A stretch of 64,000 nt of DNA from Boletus sp. NGJ (Eukaryota > Basidiomycota > Agaricomycetes > Boletales > Boletaceae), in assembly GCA_019096195.1 (NCBI GenBank), contig JAGTXK010000138.1, positions 496,001-560,000 of the forward strand, in the 5' to 3' direction. Made by a program: the position numbers and the translations under genes. The number at the start of each line of letters is the position of its first letter. The stretch's first letter is position 1. Shown piece after piece: positions 1 to 10,905 of the stretch. A model generated the notes under the pieces. The model was given only the letters and a program-made list of their open reading frames with translations. It did not search any database and had not been told where the DNA came from.

Positions 1-1838
1 TATGGCCAACTTGCTGCTGGCACTGCGCTTATATCTGGGACTAAAAATGAAGAGATGTCCGCAGCTTATCTTCTTATGCAACTCTACCCAATTCCAAAAA
101 AACGGTGGGATGAAGAAAGGAGTTGGATCTATCTTGGCGTGGCCATAAGGTACGGTGGCTTAAAGATAAGTTAATGTCTCTGATTCAAATTCAAATACAG
201 GGTCGCACAAGACATTAATTTGAATCGCCGAGTCACCACAATGCCTCTCAATGAACAGAATGCTCGCATTCTCTTGAGCCGGCAACGAATCTGGATGAAC
301 TGCTACAACTTGGATCGTTCTACCGGGACTCAGTACGGCAAGCGCCCGATCATCCCAGAGACGGATTACTTTGCCCTGCATTCAGAAGATTGGTGGAGGT
401 CGTCACCCTACAACATCAAAGGCTTTGATATCCATCTTTGCGGGTACAACGCGGAGTTGAGATTGGTATCTAATTTCTTGTCGAAGGTCTACGGTGACCC
501 CAGTCACCCAATTGGGCTCGACAAGGTAAGGTGCCCTATGCTATGCTAGATTTGGGATGTCGTGCCTGAATGTACACAGACCTTGAACGTTGCTCAATTT
601 GCGAGCGATACCGATGATGCGCTGAGGCAACTTGGCGACCGTTGGTTCGAACGCCTGGATGAATTTGAGGAAGAGAAAACAGAGATGTGGTTATTCCGAT
701 CGGAGCTGCTCAGAATGGCTTATGCGTACGGGCGCTTAGTCGTGTTGTCAACGGGTTTGAAGCATGCAAAAGAAGGCCAGTTGGACGAGAGAACCTTCAT
801 TATGCGCGTGGGTACATGCCATTCGTCTGACATCGCCCTGGGTTGATCGTTTCCTACCAGTGCTTGGGCGCTGCCACCGATATAGTGCATGCCTTCATCC
901 TCAGACTGTTCCCCACACCGGAGAGGAGTGGGTACTCGCCCAAGCTTAATGTGACATAGACCCTAACACACATTTCCTTAGAAACCCTGCTTCGCCACGC
1001 GCCGGATGCTCAATTCGTCTTCGTCACGTTCGCTGGTGCTTTCCTTGTCAAGGTAAGGCATAAATTTCCTAAAGTAAACCGACACACAAACACATCATGC
1101 GATTCCGCAGCTTCTCCAACCCAAGTACTCGCAATACTTTATGTATGAACGGCGACAGGAGATTCGTACGCTCGTCCAAGAAGCTGTTGACCTGCTCGGG
1201 GCGCCTGAGGTCTTTGTTGACGATAAACACGGGCCGAAGCTGTTCTCACGTTTCCTCGCCGGTCTGCTTGCAACTCAAAGTGTCAACCCAGACAAGCTCT
1301 CCCCCCTCTCTTCCAAGACTATGCACTTACGGCGTATGAGCTCACGATCAAAAGTCGCCTCAGGCAAGGGGAGAGAGCCGAGCGGGTCGCTATCCTCGCC
1401 ATTACATACTTATGGACTGGGCCCTGAACTCTCATCGCCATCGAGCTTATCCGAATCGTCCTCGCCCGCACAGCAATTTGTACCTCTCGAGGGTAGCTCA
1501 CGCGGCCAATCGCCATACACGGCCGGCTTCGGCCTGGGGCCCCATACAACCGAATTATATCAGGGTTCTACGATGCCTGTTGATCCGGAACTTTTGGATT
1601 CCATGTCGTTCTTGTCGGATCCTGCCTGGCAGGATACAACTATACCAGGTGAGTTCTTCTTCCCTCATCCCCTCGCTCTTCTCCTGCTGTGCTTCGTGTC
1701 TTTATCGTGGCTATATGCTTACATCTCTCTGCTTTAGGTTTCAACTGGGTTAACCAACTAAACACAGTCAACAATTCAGCGCTGTATACTAACGACTACG
1801 CAATGTACGACTCGCAGCAATTCGACGCGTCATTTTAA
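1..1838 (+). CDS. fungal-specific transcription factor, C-terminal part (5' end outside window)
   Basis: This is the regulatory half of a Zn2Cys6-type transcription factor; the zinc cluster would lie upstream of base 1. The frame is open from base 1, and exons can be placed at 1-149, 201-525, 580-807, 861-927, 982-1052, 1111-1648 and 1738-1838, all with GT-AG borders and consistent phase. The first exons carry the conserved core of the fungal_trans domain (AYLLMQLYP, W..DRSW.YLG.AIR, then RIWMNCYNLDRSTGTQYGK). The C-terminal exon is serine/proline-rich and low in complexity, as is usual for activation regions, and ends in QQFDASF. The family acts in the nucleus on pathway-specific promoters; the target cannot be told from this part. 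Family assignment is firm, function open. Confidence 0.85.
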
Positions 1839-2730
1839 AACTCCTCCCTATCACCACCATCGATCACCGCATTGCACACCTTCACAGCTTTCCTTCCGGC
1901 CCCTCTCTTATGCTGTCTATGTAATCTGCCGCGTTTACACGCGTGCCCGTCATTCCCACGTCGACTATGTTATCCCAACTTGCATTTGTTCGTTCCGCTA
2001 TCGTTGCGCCGCTATATCTTGTTTGTTCCTTGGATGATGCATGGTACTCGGTCGGTCGATGTCTTCCTCGTACCATCCCTCCTTCATAAATGAAGTATGT
2101 CCCCTTTTCGATAAATGTAGCTTTTTGATAGTCGCTGCCCCAAGTAGTAGATGATCCTGTGTGTATGAGTAACGAATACAGCGTTTTTCTTTTTTCTTCA
2201 CTCTTTTACCTTTTTCAATCCTCTTCTTTTTATGGGTACGGGACCTCATTATTGGGAGAAACCGAGGAATTACTGTATTATCCCCCCCGTCCGTAGTCTG
2301 CCAATCCATCCTTCTGCCAACTCGAGTTCCGGAGGCTCGTACCCGCCAGCTGGAAAAGTGGTCGCTCGCAAGAATTTCGTTCACTCGGCCGATTCTCTTC
2401 AAGATCTTGAGTCCCACCGCATCCTTTTCAGTACATGCTTTGAGAAGCAGATATGACGTGAACCAGGACTTGGAACTCGAGTGATGAAACGTGCGGGCGG
2501 AATGCCTGTACACTCTCACCCCGAGCTTTCTTGGCTCCCATGCTGATCAGAATGTTAGATAGACATCATTGCTGACTGTCCTGGGTTATCAACATATGCT
2601 TGATGTTGTATCTGTGACCTCGTGAACCAGCAAGCATTCAAAAAAAAAGTGTAATTTACATCAACGAGATGGACCGGGATAAATAGTGCATACAGATCCC
2701 ATCCCTCTTGTCCCTAGATCCAAAATCTCC
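1839..2730. other. intergenic region, no gene recognised
   Basis: This holds the 3' flanks of the transcription factor and of the convergent acyl-CoA dehydrogenase gene. A minus-strand frame of about 170 codons crosses it (1998-2519), but it is basic, low in complexity and resembles no family I know, so I do not call it. Confidence 0.5.
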
Positions 2731-5198
2731 TTATAACCGCGCATTCTTTGGCATCGATCGCATTGCTTGTCTTACACCCAAATCTGCCAAGACGTCTTCG
2801 GCTGTGTGATGAGGTGCTCATGTTAGTCACGACCGATGGAGAACATGTCTCGACTCACCTCCTCCAAGAAGCGCATCGAACGTGACCGTTCGGTAATACT
2901 GCGAAAAACGCGAGGTTGCTTCAATAACGAACAGGAATGGGAGTACAACTTACGTGTTCGGCGAATCTACCCATGCCAGTCTTGGTGATACCACGACCAC
3001 CGAATACCTGAACGGCATCCCGTGCAGTCTCTTGGGCACACTGTGTACTATAACTCTTCAGAAACCCGATCGGACTTATTGCGTAGATGAGTCATAACCC
3101 CTAGTGGAGGAACATTATTTCCTTACCCTGCTAGCTTTTGTGCTTGCTGCTTGTACGTCTGCAGGACGACCCGTGAATTACACCGTATGCACAAGTGTCA
3201 GGAGTGACTAACCATGTGCGTCATCTGATACGTAATGTTTTCTAACCAGCTCTGAACACTCTCCGTACGAGCAATCATGCCAGCAATCTTGGAACGAATA
3301 ACTGGCTGGGAGATAAGTGGTTTTCCGAACGCCTTACGTTGAGAAGCCCATTTCAAGCATTCTTCGATCATGGACCGTTGACTTCTTGCTGAGCTGCAGC
3401 ACATCACCCATCGTTCATGGTTAAAGTTACTGTTTGGAAGGTTCACCATTGACGTTCGATCTGCAAGCAAAATCCGACGGAGGCATACCTGAGGATAACG
3501 AAAATTCCACCCCCAACTTCCCCCAGTATGTTACCGACAGGTACATGGACATTGTCGAAAGTAATATAACCTGTTCCTGCAGTTGTGGAGTAACTCGTCT
3601 TGATTTGCCGCGTCTCAACGCCAGGGCCGCGCTCAACCAAGATGACTGTGAGACCATCCTATCCGAACTATGTCAAGCGGAATAGTCAAAATTGGTTGCT
3701 GAGACTCACGTCTGTCTTGCAACCCACTGTGAAACTACATTAAGTGGTGAGATTAAAGTAGATAGAAAGTACAGCCAAAAAGCGTACTAGTCGGCAAACC
3801 TAATTGAGAATGTATGAGCACAAGTCGAAATATCTCAGCAATCATCACTTACGTAGCATTCGTGATCCACTTCTTTGACCCGTTGATTATCCACTCGTTT
3901 CCGTCTTCACTTAGTTTTGCAGTGGTCTGGAGACCCATGACGTCACTGCCGGCCATTGCTTCCGAGATAGCAAGACAGATGAACTTTTTGCCAGATAGGA
4001 CTTCAGGTACGACTTTTGCTTTGAGTTCTTCGGAACCAAAGTTCAGGACAGGAGGTAGACCGATGACTTTGCCTCCGAGAATGCCTGAAAAACAGGATAT
4101 GTACGTGGACATGGAAGACGTAATGAAGACTTACCATCACCATATCCTCGTTGACCACATCGGGCAATTTCTTGAGTGATAATAAGCTATGCGATAGAGG
4201 GTATGAAAGAGAGACCGGTGTTAAAACGTGAGAGTGCACACCTCATGGAAGTAGTCAAACTAGGAGGTGGAGGGCGTTTAGTCAACGTCAAAAGATGAGA
4301 TCGTTCTGAAAACTGACTTCCTCTGGTTTGACGAGGCCGCCCATGAGTGTGCGACCCTTTAAATGTTTCCCGGGTCCCATACGCATAGCATGCATATTTG
4401 TCTCGCTATTGTATCGTGACCGTCGACTGGTGTTCAGGTGAGCAAACAAGTATTACTTACGCCATTTTGTCAAAAACAAATTGGCTCGGCCGTTTACCGT
4501 CCTCTTCGCGAGCCTGAATACCGTAAATTAGCCAGAGATGCGAAACATTGGGTCATCAGCTACCTGAGCGTCATCGTACATCACTTCATCAACGAACCGT
4601 CTGACAGCCTTTTGTAACTCGCGGTGATTCTGCGAGTGTTCGTCACTTTCTAGGGAAACAGGTTGGAAGCATAAATTCTTACGTCGGAATAGTATGGGCT
4701 GAAATAACCAGGGGTCAACCAGGTAGGCTCGGCATAGGGGACTTGGCTGATTTCTCCGCATATACGGTCGTATATGACGGTTTTCTCGCCTTGAATTGTA
4801 CCGATCTGAAGTCGCTTGTACTGGGGGCGTTGCAAAACTTCATGACGATGAAGCCCATAGAATGCCTCTGTAGCATCTTGACCGGCTGAAGAGCAAACTT
4901 GAGATTGGAAGAGCTGTGATTGAACTCGAGTAATACGGACCAACTTCCTCGTCGAGTAAGACCGCAACACCTCCAGGATGAAGGTCTTTGAAACGGGAGA
5001 GATTGTAAACCTTGGCATCAATCACAACCCACTAAAAGAAACGTGAGCCAGGAAAGGGGATTGGAGCGGATACACATACGAGATCATCTGGTGCGTTGTG
5101 CTGTGGACGATCAGGGGAGGTGGGGAGGGGAAGTACGGGGAGATGTTTACCTGTGCGACCTCTTCGAGAGTGAATTCTTTGAGCGTAGTTGCTGCCAT
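2731..5198 (-). CDS. cytochrome b5 / acyl-CoA dehydrogenase fusion protein
   Basis: This protein joins an N-terminal cytochrome b5 haem domain to a full acyl-CoA dehydrogenase, a combination known in fungi and thought to oxidise acyl-CoA thioesters with flavin. The start (MAATTLKEFTLEEVAQ) is followed by a 21-nt micro-exon (5080-5100, HNAPDDL) and then by WVVIDAKVYNLSRF and the HPGG haem-binding motif. The second haem histidine lies in AFYGLHRHEV. The dehydrogenase part shows LGGKVIGLPPVLNFGS, the substrate-side AISEAMAGSDV.GL motif, INGSKKWITN, the RKAFGKPL helix and FGGRGITKTGMG. It ends in GGAEDVLADLGVRQAM and a stop at 2731-2733. At least ten introns interrupt it. No break was seen. Location (mitochondrion or peroxisome) is not evident from the N-terminus. 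Confidence 0.88.
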
Positions 5199-5440
5199 CT
5201 GGCTAAGTGAACGGTATGGGTTACAGCAGAAAATACAGAGGCTGTCCCGTTTTATTCGTGACGCATTTCATAAGGATGGGTTGGTTTCACGTGAAACAAT
5301 GTTGTGCCGCAAGTGCCGACTAGGTACAAATACAGGTAAATAACGTGGCTTGCTTGAAGAAAAGGATCAACATGTCTTCCATGAGGGACGTCAAAGTTGT
5401 TACAATCCGAGAGAGAATGAATGATATGCATAACCACGAC

Positions 5441-6722
5441 CTAGGCTCCTCGAGCGGATTTTCCTTTTACATCCGGAACATCCACTCCCATGTTCCCATA
5501 CCATATGTGTGGGTGAAGTAGGGTCTTTCTGTTTCGGGTGTCTGCTACGGGTGCACGAGATTGGAGAGCCTGCATGAGCGCCGGTTGGTTGGTCAAAAAT
5601 GGGTACGTGGTGGTGTCGACACCGTGCAGCATAGATGCGCAGACACGGTCATCAACGTGGCGCTCAGGGAAGGTAGCGGAGAACAATGGTGGTTGACCAA
5701 GGTCAGCCAAGATCGCAATGTAGGGAAGCGAATCGGGGTCTTGTTCTCCGTCTGCGCAGGTTGCAACGCGTCTTTGGAACTCTTTGACTCCCGAGCCTTG
5801 TCCGGAAACGAGAATCTGTGACATTCGCGATTTCGCTGGCGCATTTTCGGGCCCGCCCTTGAAATGGATGGGTATCATCTTGTCGATGAGAGGTTGTTGG
5901 TGACAACACTGCACTGCCCTCTGCCAGTGGTGTGGGGTAAACTCGCCTAACTAGCTACATGGTGTGGATCATCAGGCTCGATGTTTCGTTCGCTTCCATG
6001 CCAACCCAATGCGAGAAATTCAGATACGCATGCTCAAACGCTTCGCGTGCTAGCGATGTCAAATTTCATTTCTCTAACCTTCTCTATCGCTTGAGTGTCA
6101 TATCATTCCTGGCTGTGCATGGAGATCGCTTGCAGCCATGCAAGACAGGAGCGGTTCGGATGGATAACTTGTGAATCTCCAATTGCGGTCCAGGGTCGTC
6201 GCAAGACATGAGTAGGTGACTCGCCACACCTCTTAACCGAATCTGGGTGTCCCAACGTGATATTCAGACCAAACCGCTGTCCAGATATCGCGAGGAGGTG
6301 GTTGGGGTCATTAGGATTGAAAGGTCCAGTCCCATAACTTCGAGGACGCTGTGTGCAGCTCTTTGCGCGTTTGCGCGTGCACGGTCTTGAGCGACATCCA
6401 CGTATCCGCCATCAAAGACGGGTTGAGTAAGTGACAATAACCACTTGAAAGGGAAAACATCTTACAAGGGTCTCCCATATCTCAGGATGTGATCTAGTTT
6501 TGAAATGTCTTCTACACTAATTTCCCCAAGCCCCGGTGCACTCTGGTCCCATCCCAGCTGAGTGTAAGATGGGAAAAGCTGCTGACCCCCCACAGCGACG
6601 CGAGCAGAGTTATCTGAGTCGATATATTATTAGCAAGCTCGCGAGGACGTCGCCACACCTACATTTCTGACTGGGGTGAAAAGTCGGCCACCTTTGAAGT
6701 CGTCAAGGCAAATACGACCCAT
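5441..6722 (-). CDS. unrecognised multi-exon protein
   Basis: I do not recognise this gene. Its last exon is clear: minus-strand frame from about 5938 (after an AG acceptor) to a TAG at 5441, carrying W-rich and H-rich patches such as FTPHHWQRAVQCCHQQ, LIDKMIPIHFKGG and LLHPHIWYGNMGVDVPD. Upstream, on the same strand, short open pieces with plausible splice borders look coding: LAREAFEHAYLNFSHWVGME, NPNDPNHLLAISGQRFGLNI, PVFDGGYVDVAQDRARAN and, near the 5' end, VAVGGQQLFPSYTQLGWDQ. A possible first exon begins MGRICLDDFKGGRLFTPVRN at 6722. Exon borders in the middle are uncertain and a pseudogene cannot be excluded. No membrane segment or known catalytic motif is evident. It lies between the b5-dehydrogenase and the first GT8 gene. 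Confidence 0.4.
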
Positions 6723-6961
6723 ACAGCATAGTTCTCTGCTCCGAGTGGGTGTTGAGATGATATAGGTGGGCTGAAGGCGATGTGTGTTTTTTGACAATTT
6801 TCACAGTGCCAACTTGCTGAAAAAGAGAGTAAAACTTAGACTTTTTGCGTTGTGGTATCGTTCCTGCGCGAGATCTCCAGGCGTGACAACGAGCTTTTTT
6901 GCGATCTTGGTCATTTCACTCGGGCTCTCGCAGGTGGATTCAATTACATAATCTGCCGAAG

Positions 6962-7930
6962 TCATGTGCTCGTCACCAACTTCAACGAGTCGACCTTCCT
7001 GTTGAATTCTTCCTCCGCTATCTTCCATGCCTTGATCTTGGCCTTCTCACACGTTTCTTTGTACTCCGCCGTCTCCCTCAACCCTTTCCATGCAGTTTTC
7101 TCTAGCATCTCCCACCATTCTTTTTCATAGGGGTTTCCTGGTGCACCAGCAAATCCCCATGGTTTGGCTTGAGTCGGCTTCAAGTATGGATGCAATAGGC
7201 TCTGCACGGACGGATGAACTGCTCCAGTAAAATGAACGATTGCTGGATCGTTCAGCTGTTCCAAGGGGAGCTTCTGTCTTTCTGGGTCTGGCCACTTCGC
7301 AATTGTCCCAACTCCGTGCGCATTCCACGTAAGGCTTAACCATAATCTATCACCTCCAAAGTGAACGTTGAGCGGGTCCTGATCCCAAAATATGGCATCC
7401 TTCATCTCGTAACAGAGTGTTTCGAGCGTTGGAAGCGTGGAGCGGATTTTTACGAGGTCGAGGAGCAGCACACCTGAATTAAAATACTCCCCCCGGGGGA
7501 CACGATCGTGTCCCATAGGGCACCATAGGTCGGGCGCAGCGGCAATAGCGTGACCATCGAGGTTGGTGTTCCACAGTTCTCTCAGGTCCTTGCGGACCAA
7601 GACGTCCGCATCGAGATAAATAACACGCTCCGCAGGTAGGCATTTCATCATATCAATCCTTGCCCAAGCAGGACCTAAATTCGAGGCTACGGAGTCCAAC
7701 GGTAAATTTATAAAGAGGAGGGTGATGTCGGGGCGCATGAGAAAGGATGTTTCGATTTTCTCCTTGTCTTCTGCGCGAAGGCCGCAATCGATGATGTAGA
7801 CTGTGATGCGTCCCTGGACATGTTCGGCGATACCACGCAGAGTCACTGCAGCTGGCATGGCGTATCCCGAGTCAAAGGCAAGTGTAATGATCATACTATC
7901 GTCGTTGACACTGTCGAGTTGGGTGATCAT
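6962..7930 (-). CDS. family 8 glycosyltransferase, intact copy (GT8-1)
   Basis: A 322-residue, intronless GT8 glycosyltransferase similar in layout to LgtC-type galactosyltransferases and glycogenin relatives; it should move a sugar from a nucleotide donor with retention of configuration. The start has IITLAFDSGYAMPAAVTLR, the family's first beta strand and nucleotide-binding turn. The metal-binding DxD motif is DAD at residues 107-109 (VIYLDADVLV). The second conserved block is FNSGVLLLDL near 150-159, followed by DQDPLN and HFTGAVHP. No signal peptide or membrane anchor is visible, so a cytosolic role is possible. The acceptor is unknown. It is the only unbroken one of five copies in this window, and the bases around its start (TAGCAACGATG) are shared with the other copies. 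An upstream non-coding exon is possible. Confidence 0.85.
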   Translation of the reverse strand: MITQLDSVNDDSMIITLAFDSGYAMPAAVTLRGIAEHVQGRITVYIIDCGLRAEDKEKIETSFLMRPDITLLFINLPLDSVASNLGPAWARIDMMKCLPAERVIYLDADVLVRKDLRELWNTNLDGHAIAAAPDLWCPMGHDRVPRGEYFNSGVLLLDLVKIRSTLPTLETLCYEMKDAIFWDQDPLNVHFGGDRLWLSLTWNAHGVGTIAKWPDPERQKLPLEQLNDPAIVHFTGAVHPSVQSLLHPYLKPTQAKPWGFAGAPGNPYEKEWWEMLEKTAWKGLRETAEYKETCEKAKIKAWKIAEEEFNRKVDSLKLVTST

Positions 7931-8519
7931 CGTTGCTATACAGCACCAATCAGCTGAGTATGATCAACTTAGTAGGGCATTACCTGAAGGTGTGCAGGCG
8001 TAAGGTGGGTTGTTGGAGAGGCTCAGATTCGTCATATATGTAAATCTCGCGGTGACCTTTTGGGTACTTATGCTACGATAAGGAACTGCCATGGAGATAA
8101 GATGACCGAACCGGATGCAGCGCTGGCCTCAAAATTTGGCACCAACCCTATAATATCCATTCAAACATGGAAAGGCACCGAGTCGTGGATCCTTGGAGAA
8201 AAATCATTGCGAACACAATTTGTGGACCCCAAATTGAAGCTGAACCATGCAGAAATGTTGTGCTCGACCCCATTTACCTCCGTGACTCGGTGTTTGTTCG
8301 ATTGATTCATGATTACCGTAGAGATCTTACTGTAACGAGCTGACATCGATTCCCAATTCAATCCCTATCTAAGATATTTCTAAATTTCTCGACAGTACAC
8401 CCATACCACAACTAAGTTGACCTCAATCATACAATTTCGTGCAATCAACTAAGTAAGTTCTCGTCAAATAGATCAGCATTGCGCGACTAACCATCGTAAT
8501 TATCGTGTTTGTAGCGACG
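7931..8519. other. divergent region between GT8-1 and GT8-2
   Basis: This is the shared upstream region of two diverging GT8 copies. Both copies have a TGTA(T/G)AGC(A/G)ACGATG-like stretch at the start codon, which on the GT8-2 side looks like a 3' splice site (TTGTAG), so each may carry an untranslated first exon here. No coding frame is supported. Confidence 0.4.
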
Positions 8520-9507
8520 ATGGGTACTCAGCACAATGACGCTATTGGCGACAGGATAAACATCGTTCTCACCATCGACTCGGGATACGCCATGCCAGCT
8601 GCGGTGACTCTGCGAAGTATCGCAGAAAACGTGCAAGGCAATATCTCTCTGTACATCATCGATTGCGGTCTTGTTGCCGATGACAAGCAAAAGATCGAGA
8701 CATCCTTGCCCATACGCCCGGATATCACCCTCCTTTTCATAGACTTGCCACCGAACGCCATCGCATCCAAATTGGGCACGCCCTGGGCGAGGGTCGACGT
8801 GATGAAATGTTTGCCGGTCGAGCGCGCTATCTATCTAGACGCGGACGTTCTGGTGCGCAAAGACTTGAGAGAGCTGTGGAATACCGACCTCGGAGGTCAC
8901 TCTCTCGCTGCCGTGCCAAACATTGGACGACACCGAGGTGTCCGCCGGGACGGGCACTTTAATTCAGGCGTGCTATTGCTGGATCTCACGAGGACCCGCA
9001 CCGCCTTCCCAGAACTCGAAACACGTAGCTACGAGTTCGAGGGTTCCAGGTTTTACGATCAGGATCCACTCAACGCTCAATTTAAAGACGATTGGGATAT
9101 CGTTGAGCCTTGCCTGGAACGCACAAGGTGTCGGGACGTACGCGAGATGGGTTGGTGTTGATGACGAGAAGATGTGCTTGGAAGAGATGAACGACCCAGC
9201 GATAGTCCATTTCACTGGACCGGTTCACCCATCGATGGGGGCTGTTCTAGATTTCTTCCAGCAACCAGTCACAGCTAAACCATGGGGTTATATGGGTGCG
9301 CCAGGACACCCGTTTGAAAAAGATTGGTGGGACGCGTTGGATAAAACTGCATGGGGAGGTTGGAAGGGGACGGTTGACTACAAGGATACGTGTGGGCAGG
9401 CTCGGACCAAGGTAATGAAGGATGCGAAAGAGGACCTTGACCGTAAGTGGATAGAGTTGAGCCTCAGGCTGAGGGAAAGTCGATTCGCTCTATCTAGTTC
9501 GTCCTAA
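8520..9507 (+). pseudogene. family 8 glycosyltransferase with one frameshift (GT8-2)
   Basis: This copy is close in sequence and length to GT8-1. It starts at ATG 8520 and keeps the nucleotide-binding start (TIDSGYAMPAAVTLRSIAE), the DAD metal motif (IYLDADVLVRKDL), FNSGVLLLDL and DQDPLN. Near 9090-9105, at the position where GT8-1 reads DRLWLSLTWNAHGVG, the frame shifts by one base. The remainder (SLAWNAQGVGTYARW, HFTGPVHPS, KPWGYMGAPGHPFEKDWWD) continues in another frame to a stop at 9505-9507. No intron of credible size repairs it. Everything else is intact, so this is either a very young pseudogene or a one-base sequence error. Confidence 0.75.
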
Positions 9508-10852
9508 TCAAAGGACTCTCGATTCATCACTGGTACTGTTGCCATCACCCAGTCAGGCTGGTGAGCAGCAAGTCTGTACGATGAGCTTGGGGCGATTCGC
9601 ACCTAGTATGACTGGCTATGATCAACATCCTAAACGTGCCTCGTTTACTGTAAATTTGGTTTGGAGAAAAAGTACATACGTACATGGAGCTGACAAATGG
9701 ATCCGAACAGTGGTCCGAAGAGGCCCGGAGTGTCACTGGCAAAGGCTGTTTTCTGACGGTCTGCTTGGCGGATGAGTCTTCGGACCTCGAAGTGACTCTT
9801 ACTAAAAAAAAATTTGACTGGGCGATATCCGACACAATAGAAGAACTGGCCACCGGGTGGTCGTCCGAGCGCCGAGTACAGTACCACATTCATCCCATTC
9901 AAGTGTCCGTCTGCCGCATGGCAAGGGGCACCCGTACTTACTTACTTAGGCTAGTCTGGATCCTTTGCGGTACGTAATACGCACAGCCCTATTCGGATTC
10001 CAACTAAGACCTTCACGCGGTTAGACTGTGCTAGCACAGTTATCACATCCAACAACTCGGGCAACAGTCTGGATGCCTACAATATATGACACCGTCTGAG
10101 TCGGACGGCAATTCTACCTTATGAAGTGGACTTTGTTTCGAGATCGTGCTGGTTCAAACGTTACCATCGTGCCATTCATGGGTCCACTTGCTTTCACCGA
10201 CCACCCGCGTGAGCCTCGTGGCCTGAACTGACGACGTTTGATCCGTCCACCGCGCCCAGAAATCACCCGTTGTTCTCGGTGTCGTTCCATGACAAGCTGC
10301 CACTGCCACCGGTGATTCACTCGATGGACGCGCCGATGCCATGCTCGTTATCGTAGAGGGAAGGCAAATTCATCCGAGCCGCTGGGCTACACAGTCCGCG
10401 CTCGCTGCCATGCCACGCCGGTCATATTGCCCTTCCGGCTGGAAATGTCTGGTTCGCGCGCTCACGTTCAGGTCAGCATTGCTGTACTCGGGAGTGCCAC
10501 CATTACGGCCATCATTTTCCATGACTTGTCACTGTTAGGAACTGCTGTGGCTATCGTTTCAGGTGTTTGTGAGGCTGGGTTTATTGCTAATTGACTTCGC
10601 AGACTGCCAGTGGGTGTTTTCGATTCTGGTTGGTCTCGCTGCAATTCTTGGCAAGTATTCCTGTGACACTATCCATCACTAGATACACAAACACATCTCG
10701 ATTGTTGTGATTGTGCCTACCTGTCGTTTTCGCCATCGGCAGGTGAGCGTCAGCATGAAAATGGAGCGAGCAACGTAAGGCCCGGTGACCCGTCCGTCCT
10801 GCCATAGGAACAGCATCTGGAACCCTTTCGGACGGATGCTCTGTGTCCTCGC
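9508..10852. other. intergenic region, no gene recognised
   Basis: About 1.3 kb between GT8-2 and the laccase promoter. Short frames exist on both strands (for example 9645-9902 minus and 9684-9977 plus) but they overlap each other, lack recognisable motifs and give no consistent gene model. Confidence 0.4.
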
Positions 10853-10853
10853 A

Positions 10854-10860
10854 TATAAAA
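10854..10860 (+). promoter_or_regulatory. TATA box of the laccase gene
   Basis: TATAAAA lies 46 bases before the laccase start codon, preceded by a C/T-rich stretch. Position and sequence fit a core promoter with a short leader; the transcription start itself cannot be seen. Confidence 0.55.
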
Positions 10861-10905
10861 AGTACGTGTGCTGTTAGTTTGCGTTCCTCTCCCATAATAC
10901 TTGAA

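Noticed and set aside
1998-2519. 173-codon minus-strand frame between the transcription factor and the dehydrogenase
   Set aside because: Basic, low-complexity, no family likeness, lies in the 3' flanks of two convergent genes.
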